A stretch of 64,000 bases of DNA. Source: Clostridia bacterium (lineage in GTDB: Bacteria > Bacillota > Clostridia > Oscillospirales > Acutalibacteraceae). This document shows positions 43,892 to 52,546 of the stretch, piece after piece. The notes under the pieces are model-generated. The model searched no databases. It was not told the DNA's origin and saw only the letters and a list, made by a program, of their open reading frames with translations. How positions within the stretch are numbered: position 1 is the stretch's first letter; each line of letters opens with the position of its first letter. The translations under genes were made by a program, and so were the position numbers. The stretch lies in contig JAFRLW010000028.1 of assembly GCA_017431035.1 (NCBI GenBank), positions 135,823 to 199,822 of the forward strand, read 5' to 3'.

Positions 43892-44398
43892 TTACTTCTT
43901 TAATAGCGCAACAAACTCACGCATAAAATATGGCAGGTCTTCGGGACGACGTGACGTAACTAAGTTTCCGTCAACAACAACGGGCGCATCCTCATAAAGA
44001 GCGCCTGCATTTTTAAGGTCGTCGGCAACGCCGGGATAGCAGGTGGCTTTTTTCCCACGCAGCAAATCGGCGGAAATAAGCAGTTGCGGTCCGTGACAAA
44101 CGGCGCAAACGGGTTTTCCTGCCAAAAAGATTTCTTTTACGACACGGATAACATCTTTTGATAAACGAAGTTTCTCAGGAGCGGTACCGCCCGGGAGAAT
44201 AAGGCCGTCATAATCCTCGCCTTTGCAGTCGGCGATGTTTTTATCAACGTCCATAGTGAGAAAATGTTTGAAATGGAGTGTTCTTTTCTCCATAGAGGCA
44301 ACAGTCACCTCGTATCCCTCTTCAAGCATACGATAATGGGGATATAAAACCTCCTGGTCGTCGCCCTTATCAAAGGTGATAAGCAGTATTTTTTTCAT
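43892..44398 (-). CDS. DJ-1/PfpI-family protein (class I glutamine-amidotransferase-like)
   Basis: A 168-residue protein of the DJ-1/PfpI/YajL group: KKILLITFDKGDDQEV at the start, YDGLILPGG near residue 65 and the nucleophile elbow PVCAVCHGPQLLI with Cys about 100 and the adjacent His. It ends with VTSRRPEDLPYFM, typical of PfpI. Members act as glyoxalases, deglycases or chaperones; a sugar-isomerase operon would fit protection against reactive carbonyls. The ATG at 44398 is used since AAAGGAG precedes it; the longer TTG start would include that site. Confidence 0.9.
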   Translation of the reverse strand: MKKILLITFDKGDDQEVLYPHYRMLEEGYEVTVASMEKRTLHFKHFLTMDVDKNIADCKGEDYDGLILPGGTAPEKLRLSKDVIRVVKEIFLAGKPVCAVCHGPQLLISADLLRGKKATCYPGVADDLKNAGALYEDAPVVVDGNLVTSRRPEDLPYFMREFVALLKK

Positions 44399-44412
44399 AG
44401 TGGTTTCTCCTT

Positions 44413-45843
44413 TCAATCAATTCTCGAAAAATCAAAGTCGCAAAGGTGTGCCAGCATTTCAAGTTCGTCAAGGTGGTCGCCGTCAACGATACCGTAATGC
44501 TGGGTGACACCGTTTTCGCAAATCTTTTGGAAAAGTTCTTCCGGTGTGCCATTTAACGGTCTGAAATCAGCGTGAGAATAACTAGCAAGATAGTGTTTTG
44601 TCGGTAAACACTCAACAAGAGTGGCAACCATTTTCATCCTGCCGTCTTTTTCCGACATATGAAGCATAGTCTTAATTCCTGCCGGGAATACGTGCCATGC
44701 AAAAGGTGCGCCGGCATATTTCCACTGTGATTTTGCAAAACGCTCGTCACGGGCGATAATAGTATTATCTTCTCCGCTGTGATAATGGTTAGGACCGGCG
44801 TGTCCTGCGATAAAGCGTCCGTTTTCGTGGTCTATGTAGAACGGTTCAATAAAGTTAGCCGGTTTTCCGCCAAGCATCTGGAGTATATAGGTGGCAAGTC
44901 CGCCGCCGATATCGCCCTCAGGAACGGTGACACGCTCCTCTTTAGGATCAAGGGGGGTAAAGCCGGGGCGAAGTCCCACAAACTCAAAGAGCACGGTATC
45001 AATATCATTAAGCACCAAAAGGTCAACGCCGTAACGTTTTGCAACCTGCTCCATAGCATAGGTGGCTTTTACTGAGGCGTGGAACTTTTCAAAATCAACG
45101 TTATCATAAACTTTGTATCTGTGGCATAGGTCTTTGACTATATTATCAATAACCTTATCATCGGTTTTTTCAACCTCTTCGGCAACCTCGGCAACCGAAA
45201 TAAAGTGGATTTCGGGTCCTATCTTCATATAAATATTATACGGATCAACATAGGTAGCCCACATAGCCTCGTTATAACAAGCGAGTAAACCAAGCGTTGA
45301 ACTGCGCAAAACAGCACGGGCTTTAGCGGCGTTGGCAAAAGTGCGCAGTTTCGGCATAACCTGGTCTACGGTACCGATACATAGGTCACTCATAGGACGG
45401 TTGAAACGGCGGAAAGAACCGCTTGCCTCTTGAAAACCTACAAGCGCACCGGCGGACAAAAAGTCGACAAACTGGTTTTCATCGTTTGTATCTGTGATAG
45501 AAAGGCTATCCCTTACAAAAGATACTAACATAAGCGGCATTGGAGGCAACTCTCTGAGAAAACGTATCCACGCAAAGTCCTCCGCCCAGGAAAGAAAACA
45601 GGCGACAACTCCGTCTACCTTTTCGTTGTAGAACTTTTTAACCGCTTCGTCGGCGGCTTCTCTTGTGTATACGGTTTCACCCGTAACCACGTCACAAAAC
45701 TCGCTCATACGGTCGATATATTTTTGGGTTTCAATTGCTTTTCTCTCTTTATACGTACCGTCCTTTGTTCCCTCGCCTAACGGCTGAAAACGCTCGGCGC
45801 CTATAAAAAGAAGACCTATTTTAGGCTTACGATATAGATTCAA
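44413..45843 (-). CDS. L-fucose/L-arabinose isomerase-family protein
   Basis: A 476-residue protein of the FucI/AraA-like fold: KIGLLFIGAERFQ at the start, a Rossmann-like domain with VDGVVACFLSWAED near 80, and a C-terminal domain with HAGPNHYH, LVECLPTKHYLASYSHADFR. It should isomerise an aldose to a ketose, with a metal ion; the exact sugar is not decided. It starts with TTG, supported by the strong site AAGGAGGAGT (45849-45858). First gene of the minus-strand operon that continues with DJ-1, the long PMI and the ROK-PMI fusion. Confidence 0.85.
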   Translation of the reverse strand: MNLYRKPKIGLLFIGAERFQPLGEGTKDGTYKERKAIETQKYIDRMSEFCDVVTGETVYTREAADEAVKKFYNEKVDGVVACFLSWAEDFAWIRFLRELPPMPLMLVSFVRDSLSITDTNDENQFVDFLSAGALVGFQEASGSFRRFNRPMSDLCIGTVDQVMPKLRTFANAAKARAVLRSSTLGLLACYNEAMWATYVDPYNIYMKIGPEIHFISVAEVAEEVEKTDDKVIDNIVKDLCHRYKVYDNVDFEKFHASVKATYAMEQVAKRYGVDLLVLNDIDTVLFEFVGLRPGFTPLDPKEERVTVPEGDIGGGLATYILQMLGGKPANFIEPFYIDHENGRFIAGHAGPNHYHSGEDNTIIARDERFAKSQWKYAGAPFAWHVFPAGIKTMLHMSEKDGRMKMVATLVECLPTKHYLASYSHADFRPLNGTPEELFQKICENGVTQHYGIVDGDHLDELEMLAHLCDFDFSRID

Positions 45844-45873
45844 GCAAACTCCTCCTTATTGTTTGTTATATAA

Positions 45874-45902
45874 ATTATATCAAATCAAGTTTTATCTGTC
45901 TA
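45874..45902 (-). promoter_or_regulatory. Promoter of the sugar isomerase operon
   Basis: On the minus strand TAGACA (45897-45902) and TATAAT (45874-45879) are 17 bases apart, about 30 bases before the TTG start. Confidence 0.75.
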
Positions 45903-46070
45903 TTTGTTTTATTATTTACTTTTGTAGAAATCTTGTTTTATTTCACCCTCTTTAAGTATAAATTATTTTGATATTTTAACCACCAAAACCGTATATGGAT
46001 TTGGGCTAAGACAAAATAATTGAAAAACCTTTTTCTCTATGATAAAATAATAAAAAAGGAGGGCATTTTT

Positions 46071-47147
46071 ATGAAAAAAGCACTAAAAATAACCCTTAAA
46101 GCGATTTGTATTTTCCTTTGCATAGTTTTAGTCACAGTCGGCGGATATTTAGCATACGTATTTATTGATTATCACCGTATAGGCGATACCGATATCACGG
46201 TCGGTGGCACCGGCGCCGATATTGTGGACAAAAACAGTTATACCATAACATCTTATAACATAGGCTTTGGCGCCTATGAGTCTGACTACGGCTTTTTTAT
46301 GGACGGCGGCAGTGAGTCTTGGGCGTGGAGTGAAGAAAGGCTTGATAAAAACTTAAAAAACATAGCAAACTTCTTAAACACCCAAAAATCCGATTTCTAT
46401 TTTGTTCAAGAGGTTGATATTGACTCAACCCGTTCATACCATTTTGATGAGCGGGAATATCTTAAAGAGGCGCTTGGTAAATACAGTTTTACCTTTGCTC
46501 AAAACTACGATTCTCCTTTCCTGTTTTATCCGTTTATTAAACCGCACGGCGCTTCAAAATCGGGCATTATGACCTTTTCTTTTGCAAACATAGAAAAGGG
46601 GCAACGTTTTGAACTGCCTATAGAAACAGGTTTTACAAAGTTTTTAGACCTTGACCGCTGTTACTCAAAGTCTTATGTTAAACTAAAAGACGGAAAATAT
46701 CTTGTTCTTTATAACTTCCACCTATCCGCCTATACTTCCGACGGCAAAATTGCCAACAGTCAACTTGAAATTATCTTGAAAGACATAGATAACGAATATA
46801 AAAAAGGTAATTATTGCGTTGCGGGCGGCGACTTTAACAAAGATATTTTGGGCGATTCGTCAAAATACTTTGGTAAATCAGATATAGAATACACGTGGGC
46901 TCAACCTTTACCCGACGGCATACTTGACGGGTATGACGTTACACTTGTAGCGCCTATTGATGAGGAAAATCCCGTTCCCACCTGCCGTAATGCCGACTCC
47001 GCATATCATAAAGGGCAATATGTTCTGACTATCGACGGATTTTTGGTCACCAATAATATAAAGGTCAAATCATCCGAGGTTATAGATACAAAGTTTGCCT
47101 ATTCAGACCACAACCCCGTGAAAATGGAGTTTGAACTTGTAAAATAA
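46071..47147 (+). CDS. Membrane-anchored endonuclease/exonuclease/phosphatase-family hydrolase
   Basis: A 358-residue protein with a single N-terminal membrane anchor or signal (ICIFLCIVLVTVGGYLAYVFI, residues 12-32) and an EEP domain outside: ITSYNIGFG near 62, FVQEVDID near 122, HLSAYTS near 225, GDFNKD near 252 and YSDHNPVKMEF at the end with the catalytic Asp-His. Relatives cleave phosphodiesters in nucleic acids, sphingomyelin or phosphoinositides. The start at 46071 follows AAAAAGGAGGG; an earlier TTG at 46020 gives an unlikely N-terminus. Confidence 0.88.
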   Translation: MKKALKITLKAICIFLCIVLVTVGGYLAYVFIDYHRIGDTDITVGGTGADIVDKNSYTITSYNIGFGAYESDYGFFMDGGSESWAWSEERLDKNLKNIANFLNTQKSDFYFVQEVDIDSTRSYHFDEREYLKEALGKYSFTFAQNYDSPFLFYPFIKPHGASKSGIMTFSFANIEKGQRFELPIETGFTKFLDLDRCYSKSYVKLKDGKYLVLYNFHLSAYTSDGKIANSQLEIILKDIDNEYKKGNYCVAGGDFNKDILGDSSKYFGKSDIEYTWAQPLPDGILDGYDVTLVAPIDEENPVPTCRNADSAYHKGQYVLTIDGFLVTNNIKVKSSEVIDTKFAYSDHNPVKMEFELVK

Positions 47148-47214
47148 CTGTACGGTCTTTTGTACTTTGGCTTTGTTAAAATATTTCCATAACGTTAAAA
47201 AAGGAGTTTTTATA

Positions 47215-47376
47215 ATGGGAATATTCGGAAATATGTTTGATTTTAATAATGACGGAAAACTAAGCGCCGCAAAGCAGGGACTTGAGTTCGCCCATTTAGA
47301 CCGCATTATAAATGAAGACGAGGAAACTCCGGAAAATGACTTGCTGGAACTTGACGAAATGTTTGAAGATGATTAG
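47215..47376 (+). CDS. Small acidic protein with an EF-hand-like loop (53 aa)
   Basis: Begins MGIFGNMFDFNNDGKLS: the DFNNDGKLSAAKQ stretch fits the calcium loop D-x-N-x-D-G-x-L-S of EF-hands and dockerins. The C-terminal half is very acidic (NEDEETPENDLLELDEMFEDD). Strong ribosome site (AAAAAAGGAG). No signal peptide. It follows the EEP gene by 67 bases and is before a terminator. Small proteins with this start are seen in other Clostridia; function unknown. Confidence 0.75.
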   Translation: MGIFGNMFDFNNDGKLSAAKQGLEFAHLDRIINEDEETPENDLLELDEMFEDD

Positions 47377-47451
47377 TGATAAAAGACTGTTGCAAATTGT
47401 ATGTAGAACAAGCACTTTCCTTATGGTAGTTAATAATGAATTATAATAAAT

Positions 47452-47494
47452 AAAACTGACTTCCGATTATAAGTGAAGTCAGTTTTGTTTTTTT
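47452..47494 (+). terminator. Terminator after the EF-hand-like gene
   Basis: A perfect 12-bp stem AAAACTGACTTC (47452-47463)/GAAGTCAGTTTT (47475-47486), then GTTTTTTT. Confidence 0.92.
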
Positions 47495-47578
47495 CAGTAC
47501 CTGTCATTACAAAATAAAATACACTCAACCCGATAAGGTTTTTTTCGGTCTTCAAAAGCCAAATAAAAATATATATTC

Positions 47579-47607
47579 TTGACTGCATAGTAAAAATAAA
47601 ATATAAT
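47579..47607 (+). promoter_or_regulatory. Promoter of the GAF-ABC/STAS operon
   Basis: TTGACT (47579-47584), 17-base spacer, consensus TATAAT (47602-47607), about 38 bases before the GAF-ABC start. Confidence 0.88.
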
Positions 47608-47644
47608 AGATATACACTTAATTTATTAAGGCAGGGGTACAAAT

Positions 47645-48865
47645 ATGGCAGAGGAAAAGCGTTTTACAAAGGCAACTTGGCAGATTATGGAACAACTTCT
47701 TGAGGTTGATAACCTTGAAGATGCGTTATCGGGAAGCCTTGAAATAATTGTGAAAACTCTTAACAGCGAAGCGGGTGCGATTTGGTTTTTAGACACAAAA
47801 ACCGACCGCCTCTCTCCGCTGTTTCATATTGGTCCGGCAGATATTTCAAATATAACCGTTGAAAACGGGCTCGGTATTGAGGGCGTTGTAACAAAAACGG
47901 GCAAATCCGTTATAGTAGAAGATGCGGCAAACGACCGCCGTTTTGACGGAACGGTTTTTGACGATAACGGTCTTGCCACAAGGACTATGATATGTGTTCC
48001 GCTTAACAACCTTCACGAAGTAATCGGCTGTGTTCAGATAGTCAATAAAAAAGACGGAAGTCTTTATGAAAGGGATGAACTGCAACTTTGCGAACGTATG
48101 GCATCACTCGCCGCAATAACTATAGAAGAAAAAGGACTTTTGGTTGATTTTGGCGAGAAAAAAGAAACTCTCGCCGTGCTGAAAGACGTTATAAAAGAGT
48201 TCCCCTCGGGCGACGGGGTTTCAAGAGTGCTTAAAGGAATAAACCTCGATATATACAAAAATGAGTTTGTCGTGGTATTAGGTGAGTCGGGCTGCGGCAA
48301 ATCTACAATGATGAACATTGTAGGCGGTATGGATTTTTTGACCGACGGTACACTTTTAATCGAAGATAAAGATTTTTCTCATCCGTCCGATAAGGACCTT
48401 ACGGCATTTCGCAGAAACTATGTAGGTTTTATATTCCAGTCATATAACCTTATGCCTAACCTTACTGCGCTTGAAAACGTGCAGTTTATTGCCGAACTTG
48501 TGGATAATCCTATGTCTGCTGTAGAGGCGCTTGATAAAGTCGGGCTTAAAGACAAGGCGGATAATTATCCTGCTCAATTATCGGGCGGTCAACAACAGCG
48601 TGTTTCGATAGCCCGTGCTATAGTTAAAAGACCGAAACTCATACTTGCCGATGAGCCTACGGCGGCGCTCGATTACACAACAAGTATTGAGGTGCTCGGT
48701 GTCATTGAAGATATCGTCAGAAACGACGGGGCAACCGTTATGATGGTTACACACAACCCCGAAATTGCAAAAATGGCAGACCGTGTAATAAAAGTGCGTG
48801 GAGGAAAAATAGTAAGTATCAAAAAGAATATGCATCCTCTGCATGCGAAAGAACTTGTGTGGTGA
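47645..48865 (+). CDS. GAF-domain ABC transporter ATPase (MacB/LolD type)
   Basis: A 406-residue cytoplasmic protein. Residues ~5-160 are a GAF sensor domain (LEIIVKTLNSEAGAIWFLD, then RTMICVPLNNLHEVIGCVQIVNKKDG). Residues ~175-400 are an ABC ATPase of the MacB/LolD group: Walker A GESGCGKSTMMN, signature LSGGQQQRVSIARA, Walker B LILADEPTAALD, switch TH. The GAF part would let a small molecule or redox state gate transport. The 1072-residue FtsX permease follows six bases later. A GAF domain in front of this ATPase type is uncommon. Confidence 0.93.
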   Translation: MAEEKRFTKATWQIMEQLLEVDNLEDALSGSLEIIVKTLNSEAGAIWFLDTKTDRLSPLFHIGPADISNITVENGLGIEGVVTKTGKSVIVEDAANDRRFDGTVFDDNGLATRTMICVPLNNLHEVIGCVQIVNKKDGSLYERDELQLCERMASLAAITIEEKGLLVDFGEKKETLAVLKDVIKEFPSGDGVSRVLKGINLDIYKNEFVVVLGESGCGKSTMMNIVGGMDFLTDGTLLIEDKDFSHPSDKDLTAFRRNYVGFIFQSYNLMPNLTALENVQFIAELVDNPMSAVEALDKVGLKDKADNYPAQLSGGQQQRVSIARAIVKRPKLILADEPTAALDYTTSIEVLGVIEDIVRNDGATVMMVTHNPEIAKMADRVIKVRGGKIVSIKKNMHPLHAKELVW

Positions 48866-48871
48866 TTTGGT

Positions 48872-51800
48872 ATGAAAAAGACACAGTTCATTGATTGTAT
48901 CAGGAATATTGTAAAGCAGAAGGTTTCTTTCCTTTCAATTATTCTTATCGCCGTAATGGGTGTTACCGCATATTTGGGTATCGGCTATACCGCAACTGCA
49001 CTCCGCAAAAACGGTTCCGATATTTATGACAGCCTTAATTTCCGTGATATTGAAATGGTTTCCACACTTCTTTTTACCGAAAAAGATATACAAGATATCA
49101 GCAAGATTAAAGGTGTTAAAGATGTTGAGCCTATAAGATACACCGGCGCAAAACTCCGCTTTGCCGAAAACCTAGCGAGCGTTGACGTTATTTCGGTTTC
49201 AAAACGTATAAATCTCTCCGTATCCGTAAAAGGCAGGTTGCCAAAAGGAAATAACGAGTGTGCCATTGAGCAAAAAACCGCCGACGAATTAGGACTTAAA
49301 GTCGGCGACAATATTTCTCTAGTGGATGTTAAAGGCAATACCGCAGAGTACCTTAAAAACAGTGAATACGTTATCACCGGAATTGCAAAACACGCCGACC
49401 ATACAAATATACTCGTTCCGGGTTTGGCGTATGTTTTTGTCAATATGGACGCTTTTGACAGTGAGGCTCTTGACGGCGGCTATATGAAAGCGGAAGTTGT
49501 TATTGACAAGCCTGATAAAACAAACCGCTTTTCAAAAGAATATGACAATCTCGTCAGCAAGGTTATGAAACGGATAGAGAAATTATCGGTAATAAATACC
49601 GAGCGCCGTTTGAACGAGGTTAAAAGTACGGCCGGTGAAGAGATAACAAGTGGAGAAAAAACGCTTGACGAAGCCCTTAAACAACTTGAAGAAGCAAGAC
49701 GACTGCTTGACGATAAGGCAAAAGAACTAAAGGTTGGCGAAGAAAAAGTAATTTACGGCGAAAGACAACTCATAGCCGCAAAGGCGGAACTTGACAAAGC
49801 AAAAGCCAAACTTTTAAGCGGAAAGCAGGAACTTATAAACGGCTTTGCCGAAATCGAGGCTGCAAAAGCCCAAATACGAAACGCCGTAAAAGAAGCATAT
49901 GAACAAATATTTACAAGTGAAGAAGACCGAAATCTCGTAAATTGGGCGAGTGTTAAAACCGCCGATGTTGACAACCCGTCAGAAACGGCAAAATACCTTG
50001 ATATAACCGATACCGTCCGTTTGGATTTGAGTGAAAAAATCGAGGATGTTAAGGCGCCCATTATCGATATCGCCGACGTTCCCGAAGAATTGCTTGTGGC
50101 AATTTATGAACTTACTCAAAAATCGGACGCACCGAAAATCGGCGACGTTTATGATATGGACGCCATAAAAGAAACGCTTTTGCAAACGGCGGCAACCGCT
50201 ATTGACGGTTATAAGGCACTTTCAAACGCCTGTATCGAGTGGGATAACAGGCATAGCGAATATATTTCGGGCGTATCCCTATATAATGAGCAAAAGAATA
50301 AATATGAACAAGGCGTCAGGGAACTTATTTCAAGCAAAAGACTTCTTGAAGACGGAAAGGTTAAAATCGCCGAAGGTGAAGCCGAATATCAAGACAGTCT
50401 GACCGAATATGACGAGGGAAAACTAAAATTAGAGGACGCAAAAAAACAGTTTGATGAAATAGAAAAGTGCAAATGGTTATTGTTTGACAGCAGGGGAAAC
50501 GCAAGTTTTGTTCAAATGATTATAGGCAGTGAAAACTTTTCAAATATCAAAATGACCTTTTCCCTGCTGTTTGTCGCAGTAGGCGCTCTTGTTATTGTTG
50601 CTACGGTAGGAAAAATCGTTGACGAGCAACGTTCCGAGATCGGAACAACCAAGGCGCTCGGCTTTTTCAACCGTGAGATTTTTGCAAAATATATTGTTTT
50701 CGGCGTATCTGCCACGATAATAGGTGCGTTTTTAAGTATTGCGGCAGCATATTACATTATAGAGCCTATGATGTTAAACGGATTTGCAAAGTATTACTGG
50801 TTTGATATTTCAAAACCGACGGTTGACATTATTCCTGCGGTAGTTGCTATTATTGCAAGTATTATTTTGTCGTTTGTTTCGGTTTGGTTTGCAAGTGTTA
50901 AACTTTTAAGTGAACCGGCTGTTCGCCTTATGCAACCTAAAATGCCGGGCGCAAACAAAAAGACCGGCGGAAAGGGACGGCTTTCGCTCTACTCCCGTTT
51001 GATTTTACTTAATATGAAAACCGATCTTAAACGTGTTATTGTAACCGTTGTCAGCGTGGCAGGTTGCTGTGCGCTTATAATAATCGGTATTACGCTTAAG
51101 TTCTCACTCAGCAATTCCGAAAAAATACATTATAACAAAATGTTGCAGTATGATATAAGCGTTTCCTATGACGGCGCCGCATTAGATGCCGAAACCCGAA
51201 TAGAAAAAATACTAGATGCTGAAAAGACCGAATACACAAAACTATTAAGAACAACCGTCACCTACAAAACAGGCGGTATGCAGGTTGCCGAACTTTACTG
51301 CGGAGATATAAAGTCGATTGACAATTTCCGTCGTATAAGAGATTGGAAAACTGGAAAAGCCTTCGACAATAAAACCGACGGCGCTTTAATTCAAAGACGG
51401 TTTGCCGAACTGTATAACTTAGATAAAGGCAGCGAGTTCCAGATAACCTTAAACGGCACAAAAACCGCCACCTTGCGTATTGCCGGCGTGTTTGAAAACT
51501 ATATAGGACGAAGTATCGTTATATCGCCCGATTATTATAAACAGGTTTTCGGTGACGATGTTACATACAACAATTATTTTGTCCGTCTTAAAGGGGCAAA
51601 TGCTACCGATCTTGAAAAACAACTAAAAAAGGTTGACGGTTTTGAAGGCATCGCACCATATGATGACGACAGATCGACAGTCGAAGCTTCAAACTCAACG
51701 GTGGACTCGGTAGTTGTTCTCTTTATTGCAATAGCGGCGATTATGGCGCTTGTTGTTCAACTCAACCTTACTAATATGTATATAAACGGCAAAAAGCGTG

Positions 51801-52090
51801 AACTTATCATTATGCGAATAAACGGCTTTACCGTAAGAGAGGTTAAACAATATGTTATCAGAGAAACGGTATTTACAACCATTCTCGGCATATTGTTCGG
51901 TTTTGCCGTGGGCTCTGCAATAGCATATAGAATAATCAGAATACTCGAACAGGCTTTCTTCCAGTTCGACAGAAGGGTCAATTTTATTTCCTGGATTATT
52001 GCCGCAGTGCTCACCGTTGTATTTACGGTAATCGTCAATGCGATTGCTTTGCGCAAAACCAAAGATCTCAAACTGACCGATATACAATAA
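48872..52090 (+). CDS. FtsX-like ABC permease with large extracytoplasmic coiled coil (1072 aa)
   Basis: A MacB/FtsX-type permease. One N-terminal membrane segment (VSFLSIILIAVMGVTAYLGIG), then a ~550-residue outer part with a MacB-like core and two long Lys/Glu/Ala-rich coiled-coil stretches (about residues 255-345 and 475-550). A first FtsX block with three segments is at ~570-690 and a second at ~945-1065 (NMYINGKKRELIIMRINGF). Such permeases act as mechanotransmitters or move lipids and peptides at the outer face. The coiled coils could bridge to a partner in the wall, as FtsX and YtrF types do. The ATPase is the preceding gene. Confidence 0.92.
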   Translation: MKKTQFIDCIRNIVKQKVSFLSIILIAVMGVTAYLGIGYTATALRKNGSDIYDSLNFRDIEMVSTLLFTEKDIQDISKIKGVKDVEPIRYTGAKLRFAENLASVDVISVSKRINLSVSVKGRLPKGNNECAIEQKTADELGLKVGDNISLVDVKGNTAEYLKNSEYVITGIAKHADHTNILVPGLAYVFVNMDAFDSEALDGGYMKAEVVIDKPDKTNRFSKEYDNLVSKVMKRIEKLSVINTERRLNEVKSTAGEEITSGEKTLDEALKQLEEARRLLDDKAKELKVGEEKVIYGERQLIAAKAELDKAKAKLLSGKQELINGFAEIEAAKAQIRNAVKEAYEQIFTSEEDRNLVNWASVKTADVDNPSETAKYLDITDTVRLDLSEKIEDVKAPIIDIADVPEELLVAIYELTQKSDAPKIGDVYDMDAIKETLLQTAATAIDGYKALSNACIEWDNRHSEYISGVSLYNEQKNKYEQGVRELISSKRLLEDGKVKIAEGEAEYQDSLTEYDEGKLKLEDAKKQFDEIEKCKWLLFDSRGNASFVQMIIGSENFSNIKMTFSLLFVAVGALVIVATVGKIVDEQRSEIGTTKALGFFNREIFAKYIVFGVSATIIGAFLSIAAAYYIIEPMMLNGFAKYYWFDISKPTVDIIPAVVAIIASIILSFVSVWFASVKLLSEPAVRLMQPKMPGANKKTGGKGRLSLYSRLILLNMKTDLKRVIVTVVSVAGCCALIIIGITLKFSLSNSEKIHYNKMLQYDISVSYDGAALDAETRIEKILDAEKTEYTKLLRTTVTYKTGGMQVAELYCGDIKSIDNFRRIRDWKTGKAFDNKTDGALIQRRFAELYNLDKGSEFQITLNGTKTATLRIAGVFENYIGRSIVISPDYYKQVFGDDVTYNNYFVRLKGANATDLEKQLKKVDGFEGIAPYDDDRSTVEASNSTVDSVVVLFIAIAAIMALVVQLNLTNMYINGKKRELIIMRINGFTVREVKQYVIRETVFTTILGILFGFAVGSAIAYRIIRILEQAFFQFDRRVNFISWIIAAVLTVVFTVIVNAIALRKTKDLKLTDIQ

Positions 52091-52115
52091 AAACACTTCT
52101 AAAGGAGAAATCTGA

Positions 52116-52415
52116 ATGCTTGAAATTACAAAGAACATCGAAAACCAAAAGGCAATTCTGGCTCTTAAAGGAAAACTTGATACCACAACTGCGCCGGAAC
52201 TTGACAAAACGATAAATGAGATTATTTCCGATATAAAAGAACTCGTTTTCGATTTTGCAGACCTTAAGTATATATCGTCCGCAGGACTGAGGGTTTTGCT
52301 TTCGGCTCAAAAAATAATGAACAGTAAAGGCGAGATGAAGGTTTGTAACGTTTGCGAAGGCGTTATGGAAATATTTGAGGTTACGGGATTTTCCGATATA
52401 CTGACAATTGTTTAA
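52116..52415 (+). CDS. STAS-domain protein (anti-sigma-factor antagonist type)
   Basis: A 99-residue single STAS domain like SpoIIAA/RsbV: LALKGKLDTTTAPELDKT, FDFADLKYISSAGLRVLL with the Ser that anti-sigma kinases phosphorylate (about residue 56), ending VTGFSDILTIV. No anti-sigma kinase or sigma-factor gene is near. Strong site AAAGGAG. It belongs to the GAF-ABC operon and resembles the STAS domain fused to the next protein, so the two are probably a duplicate pair. Confidence 0.93.
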   Translation: MLEITKNIENQKAILALKGKLDTTTAPELDKTINEIISDIKELVFDFADLKYISSAGLRVLLSAQKIMNSKGEMKVCNVCEGVMEIFEVTGFSDILTIV

Positions 52416-52546
52416 GCCCACTAAGCCGCATAAATCTTTTGGTATAATAGGGCGTGTGCTTTTCTAAGTTAAAAAGCCTAACAAATACACAATGCGTTAT
52501 ATCGCATAATAAAATACAGTCTATAAAAAAATAAGGGGATGTACTG

